This document shows, piece by piece, positions 45,180 to 51,885 of a stretch of DNA of 64,000 nucleotides; the first letter of the stretch is position 1; every line of letters begins with the position of its first letter. The translations under genes were made by a program, and so were the position numbers. A model generated the notes under the pieces. It searched no databases, was not told the DNA's origin, and saw nothing but the letters and a program-made list of their open reading frames with translations. This stretch comes from Actinophytocola xinjiangensis (GTDB lineage Bacteria > Actinomycetota > Actinomycetes > Mycobacteriales > Pseudonocardiaceae): contig NZ_MSIF01000016.1 of the NCBI RefSeq assembly GCF_001921215.1, positions 62,001 to 126,000 on the forward strand, written 5' to 3'.

Positions 45180-46853
45180 TCAGGACAGGGTCAGGGCGGG
45201 CAGTTCGCACGACGGATCCACGAACCGCTTCCGGAGCAGTCGATGCAGGCATCCGGCGAGGGGGTCGCTGTCGCCGGGGTCCAGCGGGCTCCACGAGGCA
45301 CCCGCCGGCGTCGCGGTCCTGGCCAGGAACGCGTCCACGCCCTCGACCGGGATCCCGAACCGGTCGGCGGTGGCGACCGCCTCGTAGGTGGACAGCAGGT
45401 CCGGCAGCCGGTTGCCCTGGTTCGCCCACCCACCGCCACGGACCCGGTGACGGGCAAGCAGTTCGGCGACCACGCGCGGGGTCGGTCCACCGAGGACGCG
45501 GGCCGCGTGCAGCCCGGCGCGCAGCGTCGCGGGGGCGCCGGGCACGTTGCCGTGCCCGTCGTCGGTCGCACACCGCCGCACGAACGCGGCGAGCCGCCCG
45601 GTGTCCACCGTCCCGTCCAGCAACCTGGCGATCTCGACGGCCGACGCGGTCGACACGAGGTCGGAGCCGCGGCCGTGCCAGTACCCGAAGCCACCGTCCG
45701 GGTTCTGCAGTCGCGCCAACCAGTCCCGGATCGCCTGCCGGGAAGGTCCGTCGTCCGGGAAGGCGCCCGCTGCCAGCGCCCACAGCGTGCAGCGGATCTC
45801 GGCACCCCGACCCGGCATGTACATCAGCCCGCCCTCGTTGGGCAGTTGGCAGGCCTCAAGCCAGCGCCGCATCCGTGGCAACCCGGGGTCGTCGGGAGCC
45901 GACGACAGGGCACCCGCGGCCACCCGCAACGCGTCGGCCGCCAGTTCCGGCTCCCGGTAGGTGTATCCGCCGCCGGGACAGGCCATCCCGGCCAGCGCCG
46001 CCACCACCGCGTCCGCGACGTCGTGGGGGACGCCGCCGAGGTCCCTCAGGGCGCCGACCGCGCTGAACGCGGCCCACACGTCCGCGACCGGATAGCCGTC
46101 CCAGCGCGTGAAACCACCGTCGCCCAAGCGTCCGAGGATCCAGGTCACGCAGTCCCCGGCCGGCGCCGCGCCCAGCATCGCCAGCGCGCCGACCGCGCGG
46201 TAGGTCGCCCACAGACAGGGCACCTGCGCGTCCGGACCGAACCGGAACCCACCACCCGCGACCTGCTGGCGCCGCAGCCAGGCCACCAGGGCCGGCACGT
46301 CCCACGGGAGTTCGGTGTTCAGCGCCCGCCAGGCCGCCACTCCGTAGTAGCAGGCGCGGACGTCCGCGTCACCGTGTTCCGGCGACCAGCTCAGGCCACC
46401 GTCGGCGGTCTGCAGGGCGGCCAGCCACGCCAGGAGCCGGTCGCGGTCGGGCACGTCGTCGCCGCACAGTTCGATCGCGGTCCTGGTCGAGAAGTGCGTG
46501 GCCCACACGTCGGGCGCCTGGCCGGGCATCATGGCGTAGGCGGCGCCGGCGGAACTGTCCGACCAGGTGCCGCGCACCCACGCCGCGGTCCGGTCGCTGT
46601 CCGGCAGCGTCTCGCCGAGGGCGGCGAGGGAGGCCGCGCAGTAGAACGTCGCCCAAGCGTCCGAGGGCATGCCCCGGCTCCAGGCGTAGCCGCCGTCCGC
46701 GTTGCGCCGGGCGCGCAGGTAGTCCGCGCTGTCGGCCCGTCCCGGCGCGTCGTCGAGGCGCCCCAGCCAGGTCAGGGTGCGGATCGCCGCGTAGGTACAC
46801 CACAGGTCGGCGGTGCCGGTGATCGCCACCGAGGGGAACGCCTCGGTCCTCAC
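45180..46853 (-). CDS. QW-repeat alpha/alpha-toroid protein (prenyltransferase/squalene cyclase-like repeats)
   Basis: A 557-residue protein made of about eight repeats spaced roughly 50 residues apart, each with a QW-like core: NADGGYAW, TADGGLSW, VAGGGFRF, LGDGGFTRW, CPGGGYTY, NEGGLMY, NPDGGFGYW and VRGGGWAN. Such repeats build the alpha/alpha barrel of prenyltransferase beta subunits and squalene/terpene cyclases. The DxDD acid motif of class II terpene cyclases is absent, so terpene cyclisation is unlikely. LanC lanthipeptide cyclases share this toroid fold, but their Cys-Cys-His zinc ligands are not evident. GTG 46853 overlaps the ligase stop (GTGA). Its function is unknown. Confidence 0.75.
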   Translation of the reverse strand: MRTEAFPSVAITGTADLWCTYAAIRTLTWLGRLDDAPGRADSADYLRARRNADGGYAWSRGMPSDAWATFYCAASLAALGETLPDSDRTAAWVRGTWSDSSAGAAYAMMPGQAPDVWATHFSTRTAIELCGDDVPDRDRLLAWLAALQTADGGLSWSPEHGDADVRACYYGVAAWRALNTELPWDVPALVAWLRRQQVAGGGFRFGPDAQVPCLWATYRAVGALAMLGAAPAGDCVTWILGRLGDGGFTRWDGYPVADVWAAFSAVGALRDLGGVPHDVADAVVAALAGMACPGGGYTYREPELAADALRVAAGALSSAPDDPGLPRMRRWLEACQLPNEGGLMYMPGRGAEIRCTLWALAAGAFPDDGPSRQAIRDWLARLQNPDGGFGYWHGRGSDLVSTASAVEIARLLDGTVDTGRLAAFVRRCATDDGHGNVPGAPATLRAGLHAARVLGGPTPRVVAELLARHRVRGGGWANQGNRLPDLLSTYEAVATADRFGIPVEGVDAFLARTATPAGASWSPLDPGDSDPLAGCLHRLLRKRFVDPSCELPALTLS

Positions 46854-48160
46854 CACGTGTCCACGACCCGGAAGTTCGAGCGCTTCCAGTTCTTGAGCGA
46901 GCCACCGCTCTTCGTGGTGCTGGGCAGCGCGTTGACGAACAGGACCTGGTCGCAGTCGAGCCCGGCCCGGTCGCGGAACGCGGCGCGCACCGCGCTCACC
47001 GACGCCTCCTCACCGGCGCGGTCGGCCTCCGGTGACCGTTCCAGCAACAGCCGGAACCCCGTCCCCGCCCGGTCGATCTCCACCAGGTAGCCCAGCGCCG
47101 TGGTCGCGCCGTAGACGATCTCCTCGACCAGGTGCGGCGAGAGTGTCCCGTTCCGCACCCGTTGACCGTCCGAGCTGCGCCCGAGCACCGTCACGACCGG
47201 ACTCACCCGGCCGCAGTCGCAGCCGGTGGACAGCGAGACCTCGTCGCCGGTGTCGTACCGCAGCAGCGGCCGCGCGTGCAGGTTCAACGGGGTGACGACG
47301 AGCCGGCCCGTGCCGGGCGCCGTCCACGGTCGCGGGCCCCCGTCGCCGGCCAGCTCGAAGTGGTTGGCGGCGGTCAGCAGGTGCAGACCACCGGCCTGGC
47401 AGGTCGCCGCCAGGGTTCCGGTCTCGGTACTGCCGTAGCTGGCGTCGAGCGCCGTGGCGCCCCACCACTGGCCGAGCCGGGTGCGCAGCGCCGGTACGCA
47501 CACCTCGCCGAGCAGCATGATCGACCGCACCGACCGGCTCAACTCCGCCAGTTGCCCGCGCCTGAGGTACAGACCGGTGGCCTGCAGCGCGACCCCGGGC
47601 GAGAGGAACAGGACCGTCGGCTCGAAGTTCGCGACCAGGGTGGCCAGGCGGTCCCAGTCCGAGATACCGGTGGCGAAGGGGTAGGCCCGGGCGACGGGCA
47701 CGTCCAGGTACTCGCACACCGACGTCACCAGGTCGCCCGCCGGGACGACGTCCGACGGGAGCAGGTTGATCACCCGGTCCCCCGCGCCGATGACCTCGCC
47801 CCACGCGCTCGCCACGGACACGGTGTTCCAGATGATGTCGGCCGCGAGCCGGGGCGTCGGTGTCGACCGGCCGGTCGTGCCGCTGGTCTCGTAGTACTTC
47901 GTGCTCTCGTCGAGCCGCGCGGCGCCGAACCGCCAGGGGTCCGCCTTGAGCTGGTCCTTCGTCGTGACGGGAAGGGCGGTCAGCGACGCCCACGAGTAGT
48001 CGCCGATGTCCCGGTAGGCAGGTGTCGCCCGTGCCCGGGTCCAGCAGGCGGCTGTCTTCTCCCGGTAGAACTGCTCGGTCACCGGTCGCCCGTGAAGCGC
48101 GCGGAACTCCCGCTGCGCGTCGAGAACGGTTTCCAGCCGTTCCTTCGAGTTGATGATCAC
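46850..48160 (-). CDS. PaaK-like adenylate-forming ligase
   Basis: A 436-residue phenylacetate-CoA-ligase-like enzyme of the ANL superfamily. It has KYYETSGTTGRSTPTPR (phosphate loop), ALDASYGSTETGTLAA, LLRYDTGDEVSL, a CDCGR Cys pair typical of PaaK-like proteins, and a C-terminal STTKSGGSLKNWKRS with the lysine-rich tail. GTG 48160 follows AAGGACACG; the frame upstream covers the previous gene and is read-through. It sits between an ATP-grasp gene (10 bp) and the toroid gene (overlap). It likely adenylates a carboxylic acid for transfer to the ACP, CoA or an amine. It is distinct in sequence from the PaaK domain fused to the aminotransferase. Confidence 0.9.
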   Translation of the reverse strand: MIINSKERLETVLDAQREFRALHGRPVTEQFYREKTAACWTRARATPAYRDIGDYSWASLTALPVTTKDQLKADPWRFGAARLDESTKYYETSGTTGRSTPTPRLAADIIWNTVSVASAWGEVIGAGDRVINLLPSDVVPAGDLVTSVCEYLDVPVARAYPFATGISDWDRLATLVANFEPTVLFLSPGVALQATGLYLRRGQLAELSRSVRSIMLLGEVCVPALRTRLGQWWGATALDASYGSTETGTLAATCQAGGLHLLTAANHFELAGDGGPRPWTAPGTGRLVVTPLNLHARPLLRYDTGDEVSLSTGCDCGRVSPVVTVLGRSSDGQRVRNGTLSPHLVEEIVYGATTALGYLVEIDRAGTGFRLLLERSPEADRAGEEASVSAVRAAFRDRAGLDCDQVLFVNALPSTTKSGGSLKNWKRSNFRVVDTW

Positions 48161-48170
48161 ACCGTGTCCT

Positions 48171-49505
48171 TCAGGTGGTGGAGTGGAAGACGCAGCCCAC
48201 GTGCGACCCGTCCCCGAGGTAGCGGACGTCCTGCGCCCGGTCGAGCAGCCCCTTGACGAAACCGCCGGCGAGGCCACCGCCGGTGACGAACATTCCCCAG
48301 TGAAGGAAGCACGCGGAGTGCGGATCACCCGGCGCCGCACCGGGAAACCGCTCGGCCACCGACCGGGCCCTGCGCTGCACGACGAACTCGCCACGCAGCG
48401 CCGTCCGCACGTCCACCGCCCATTCCTCGGGTGTGCGCAGCCAGCCGGCGACCACGCCCAGGCCGGCGTGGCCGATGCTCGGCTTCAGCACCAACTCCTC
48501 GCGATGGGCCAGCACGTACTCGGTGATCGCCGGGTCCGCCATCGACCGGGTCCACGGGAGCACCCGGTCGATGATCTCCAGCTCGCCGGGCGTGAACCGC
48601 TGCCGGTTGCGCTCGTCACTGACCAGCGCCATGCACGTCTTGGTCCCGTAGAGGTCGGCGTTGACCGGGGAGAACAGCCCGACGGCGCCGGCGCGGACCG
48701 CTTCGATGAGCGTCGCCAGCACCTCGGGCGCCGCCGGATCGTCGGCGATCGCCTTGAGCAGGAACACCCGGTAGACGATGTCGATCCGGACGTCGCCGAG
48801 GAACAACCCGTCCCCGGTCAGCGACAGCTCGTCGAGGGTGCCCGCCACGACCCGGAAGCCCAGGTCCACCATCAGGTCGACGAACAGCGAGGAGTTGACC
48901 GAGATGGGCGTGGTCGGCCACTCGACCAGGGCGATGACCGGGCGGTCCGCCGGCCCGTGGCCGGTCGTGCTCAGCAGGGTGTCGACCATCGACGCGAGCG
49001 GGTCCACGTGGTAGAGCCCCGCGCTCTCGGCGAACGGTCCGAACGCGTCGTCGGTCAGGACCGCGCGGCACAGCTCACCGAACTCGAACGATCCGAGGGA
49101 GCTGGAGGTGTTGTACTCGACCATCTGGAACCCCGACGGCGTGTTCACGAGGTCGGCGCGGCCCAGTGGGACCGGTGGTCCCGACAGGTGTTCCAGGGCA
49201 TGGGCAACGCTGCGCTGGGTCCACCCGATGGCGCGGGCGAAGGCCAGCTGGTCGCCGTCGAAGAGTCGTTGCGGGAGCGACTGGAGAATGGACAACATCG
49301 CCGGCAGGTCCGTGCCGAGCTGCCGGGTCTGCGCGTCGTCGAGAATGGTGGGGCGGGCCAGCAACGGCCGGGTGAACCACTCCCGAAAACGGGCGTACCC
49401 AGACAGGTCGGTGTTCAAAGGGCGGCATTCAGACCGATCGAAGAACGCCTTTGTCTGGTCGTTCTCCACAATGTGCGCGGCAGGCGCCAAGGCCAACCCA
49501 GACAT
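48171..49505 (-). CDS. Glutathionylspermidine-synthase-like ATP-grasp protein
   Basis: A 444-residue protein and first gene of the minus-strand operon. The central segment GFQMVEYNTSSSLGSFEFGE resembles the substrate/metal loop of glutathionylspermidine synthase and circularly permuted ATP-grasp enzymes. The later segment ELVLKPSIGHAGLGVVAG carries the ATP lysine and glycine loop, and FVVQRRA follows. Members form amide bonds between a peptide carboxylate and an amine. ATG 49505 follows GGGGATGATGAATC. It is transcribed from the region shared with the divergent kinase/lyase/peptide genes, so the two sets are probably co-regulated. Confidence 0.78.
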   Translation of the reverse strand: MSGLALAPAAHIVENDQTKAFFDRSECRPLNTDLSGYARFREWFTRPLLARPTILDDAQTRQLGTDLPAMLSILQSLPQRLFDGDQLAFARAIGWTQRSVAHALEHLSGPPVPLGRADLVNTPSGFQMVEYNTSSSLGSFEFGELCRAVLTDDAFGPFAESAGLYHVDPLASMVDTLLSTTGHGPADRPVIALVEWPTTPISVNSSLFVDLMVDLGFRVVAGTLDELSLTGDGLFLGDVRIDIVYRVFLLKAIADDPAAPEVLATLIEAVRAGAVGLFSPVNADLYGTKTCMALVSDERNRQRFTPGELEIIDRVLPWTRSMADPAITEYVLAHREELVLKPSIGHAGLGVVAGWLRTPEEWAVDVRTALRGEFVVQRRARSVAERFPGAAPGDPHSACFLHWGMFVTGGGLAGGFVKGLLDRAQDVRYLGDGSHVGCVFHSTT

Positions 49506-49620
49506 GATTCATCATCCCCAGAGGAAGGATTTTCCGGCGGTTTCGGAGAATTCATCGCCGCGTCTCGTCGATCGTAAGCAATCGGCCGACGAACGTCCAC
49601 CGGCCGCGCGTCGGGATTTC

Positions 49621-49644
49621 GGTTGTACCGCCGGCGGTACAACC
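49621..49644. promoter_or_regulatory. Perfect 24-bp palindrome in the divergent promoter region
   Basis: GGTTGTACCGCC is followed at once by its exact reverse complement. It lies between the ATP-grasp start (49505) and the kinase start (49746), roughly midway, so a bound regulator could control both directions. It resembles a dimeric operator site. Its GTACAA half-site echoes the TetR operators near 28.5 kb, but the match is short. Confidence 0.7.
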
Positions 49645-49745
49645 CGACCGGCACGATCCCTGGCGGGACCGGACGGTCGCCTGGCAGGCTGTCCGGGCCC
49701 ACAATTCGGGGAGACACCATTTCGCGCACCACGGATCCGCATCGG

Positions 49746-50765
49746 ATGTCCCAACTGAACGACACGCTCACCCGTCTCGGACTCGGCACCCTCGCCGGTG
49801 ACGCCGTCACGACCTGTGCGGGCCGCAACCCGAACTGGGCCGGCACGACCAGTGCCGGTGTCCGTGTCTTCGTCAAACAGATCGGCGGCGACGAGCGGGT
49901 CGCGACGAACCGCTTCCGCCGTGCCATCGCGGTCGAGACCGAACGGCTCGCCGGCCGGTTCGACCTCGTTTCACCACGGTGCCTCGGTTGGGACCCGCAC
50001 GCCCGGCTGATCGTGTTCGAACTGCTCACGCCCTCCCGCAGCGGCGCGGACCTGGCCGCCGACGGCGACTTCGATGACCGCAGGGCCGAACAGGCCGGCC
50101 GGCTGCTCGCGACCCTGCACTCGGCGCGCCTGGCCCCTGGCCCGCCCGCGCCGCCGTTCCCGCACCCACCGGCGGCGTTGACCTGGCCCGAGTTCGCCGC
50201 CGCGACGGCCGCCGAGCTGGAGCTGTGGCGGCTCGTGCAGAACGACCGGGAGCTGCCCGAGGCGATCCGCGCCCTGCGTCGGGCCCAGGACCGTGCCGCC
50301 CCCGCGCCGGCGCACTGCGATCTGCGACTTGACCAGTTCGTGGACCACGACGGCCGGCTGTACCTGACCGACTGGGAGGAACTGCGGCTGGCCGACCCGG
50401 CCAGGGACGTCGGCGCCTACGTTGGCGAGTGGCTCCACCGCGCGATCGCCCGGCTCGACGCCGCCGACACCGACCTGACCCACGACGAGGTCGTGACCCG
50501 TGCGGCCACCGGGTTCGCCGAGGTCCGCCCGCTCATCCGCACGTTCTGGCGGTCGTACACCCACGCGACCGACCGCACCGACCCGGACCTGGCCGCGCGC
50601 GCGGTCGCCTTCGCGGGCTGGCACCAGTTCACCCGCGCGTTCGCCCACGCGCACACCCGTGCCCGGTTGTCGGCCATCGACCGGGCCGCCGCCGGTGTCG
50701 GCCGGACCGCTGTGCTCGCACCGCACCGGTTCGTCGCGGAGCTGGGTCTGGGGAGCGACTCGTGA
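49746..50765 (+). CDS. APH-like kinase of a RiPP dehydration pair (class V lanthipeptide/thioamitide type)
   Basis: A 339-residue aminoglycoside-phosphotransferase-fold protein. Its ATP part contains VRVFVKQIGGD with the lysine; catalytic HCDLRLDQF (Asp and Gln) and metal-binding LTDWEELRLADPARD follow. In class V lanthipeptides and thioamitides (TvaC) such kinases phosphorylate Ser/Thr of a precursor peptide and a HopA1-family partner eliminates phosphate. The next gene is exactly that partner, joined by a GTGA overlap, which is the main support for this role. I chose ATG 49746 although its ribosome binding site is weak; GGGGAG about 35 bp upstream faces an ATT codon, so the true start could be slightly earlier. 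An antibiotic-resistance kinase is the alternative. Confidence 0.85.
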   Translation: MSQLNDTLTRLGLGTLAGDAVTTCAGRNPNWAGTTSAGVRVFVKQIGGDERVATNRFRRAIAVETERLAGRFDLVSPRCLGWDPHARLIVFELLTPSRSGADLAADGDFDDRRAEQAGRLLATLHSARLAPGPPAPPFPHPPAALTWPEFAAATAAELELWRLVQNDRELPEAIRALRRAQDRAAPAPAHCDLRLDQFVDHDGRLYLTDWEELRLADPARDVGAYVGEWLHRAIARLDAADTDLTHDEVVTRAATGFAEVRPLIRTFWRSYTHATDRTDPDLAARAVAFAGWHQFTRAFAHAHTRARLSAIDRAAAGVGRTAVLAPHRFVAELGLGSDS

Positions 50766-51700
50766 GGCGTCTGCTCGACCACCTGCGTCAGGTGCGGGTG
50801 GACCTCGCCACGCTGACGGCCCGGGTCGGGGACCACGAGCTGACGGCGACCTCACCGGACGAGCTGCGCAGGCTGCTGTCCGGGGCGCTCTACGACCGGC
50901 TGCACGCCGGGCGGAGCGGGGGGCAGCCCGCCACCTCCCGGGATCTCACCGACGAGGACCTCGAGGAACGGCTGCGGGCCGTGGTGCCCCACACCCGGAC
51001 GCGTGTGACCACGTCGGTCACCGGGACGGCCGGCGACACCGTGGTCGTCACGCTCGACGGTGTCCTGGTGCGACTGCCGGTCTCCGGCGCGGCCGGCCTG
51101 GCCACCGGTGCGCACGTCGAACTGCTCGTGGACTGTGTGCGGCCACGGTTGTCACCGGGTTTCCTGCTGGTCGACGGGTCGGCCGGGCACGGCCTCGACA
51201 ACGGTCCCGTGCTACGGGTCTACCTCAACGTGCGGTCGTCGTGCGCCGCGCCGGCGGTGCTGGGGGCGACGTTGACCGTGTTGGAGGGCCTCGGCGTGCC
51301 GTACCGGGCGAAGATGACCTCCGTGCGCGTCAACCTGCCGAGGCGGGACGCGGCGGTCGTCTACCTCGGTCGGCACGCCTGGCACGCCGCGGCGAGAATC
51401 GCGGCCGCTGTCGGGCCCGTCGGAGGCCGTGGCGAGGAGGTGTCGCCCTACACCGAACCGCTGGGCAGTGGGGTGTCCGTGGCCTGGGAACCGACCGACC
51501 GCCGGCCCGGCTACCGGGGACTGAGTTTCGGCGAGCACCGTTCCCTGGTCGTTTCCACCGCACTGGTGGAATACTCGAGAAATCCAACCGGCTCACTGGA
51601 GAGGATGCTCACCAATGAATTCGACACAGCCGGGACAGATCCAAGAGCACCGTTCCGGGAGATGACATCACCCGAGCTCGGGAATATACTTCACCTATGA
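50762..51700 (+). CDS. HopA1-family lyase partner of the RiPP kinase
   Basis: A 312-residue protein of the T3SS-effector HopA1 family. Conserved blocks are SPGFLLVDGSAGHG, VLRVYLNV, LGVPYRAKMTSVRVNLPRRD, AVVYLGRHAW, GSGVSVAWEP and GYRGLSFGEHR. In class V lanthipeptide and thioamitide (TvaD) systems these proteins act as phospho-Ser/Thr lyases that create dehydroamino acids. GTG 50762 overlaps the kinase stop and its TGA overlaps the ATG of a small peptide gene (ATGA). The kinase-lyase-peptide unit is therefore translated as one coupled block. Confidence in the family is high; activity on the adjacent peptide is inference. Confidence 0.9.
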   Translation: MRRLLDHLRQVRVDLATLTARVGDHELTATSPDELRRLLSGALYDRLHAGRSGGQPATSRDLTDEDLEERLRAVVPHTRTRVTTSVTGTAGDTVVVTLDGVLVRLPVSGAAGLATGAHVELLVDCVRPRLSPGFLLVDGSAGHGLDNGPVLRVYLNVRSSCAAPAVLGATLTVLEGLGVPYRAKMTSVRVNLPRRDAAVVYLGRHAWHAAARIAAAVGPVGGRGEEVSPYTEPLGSGVSVAWEPTDRRPGYRGLSFGEHRSLVVSTALVEYSRNPTGSLERMLTNEFDTAGTDPRAPFREMTSPELGNILHL

Positions 51701-51885
51701 CTCTGCGAAATCTCATGACCGGCTACACGGCCTATACCGACGCCCAGGAGTTGACGACCACGCGCGGCTCCCACCAGAACGGAGCGGTCACCACGATTGC
51801 ACATCCGACGACCACCGTGGTGCTGTTGTGCCACGATCCCGCCACCTCGGGAACGGTACCGATCTCAGTGCGCCGGGTCGACTGA
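51697..51885 (+). CDS. Candidate RiPP precursor peptide, Ser/Thr-rich with one Cys
   Basis: A 62-residue peptide translationally coupled to the HopA1-family lyase (ATGA). It has 17 Ser/Thr (27%) and a single Cys45. A likely leader begins MTLRNLMTGYTAYT; the C-terminal half holds TTTVVLLCHDPATSGT, with Thr38-40 before and Thr50, Ser51 and Thr53 after the Cys, the layout expected if dehydrated residues are captured by one thiol. The last residues SVRRVD overlap, on the opposite strand, the final codons of the SARP gene, so the C-terminus is under dual constraint. It has no signal peptide and no match to a known precursor that I recognise. The cleavage site cannot be placed. Confidence 0.7.
   Translation: MTLRNLMTGYTAYTDAQELTTTRGSHQNGAVTTIAHPTTTVVLLCHDPATSGTVPISVRRVD

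Noticed and set aside
45180-46853. Calling the QW-repeat protein a squalene or terpene cyclase
   Set aside because: The DxDD catalytic motif is absent and no isoprenoid genes are nearby.
49746-50765. Reading the APH-like gene as an aminoglycoside-resistance gene
   Set aside because: Direct overlap with a HopA1-family gene and a Ser/Thr-rich peptide fits the RiPP kinase role better; resistance cannot be fully excluded.
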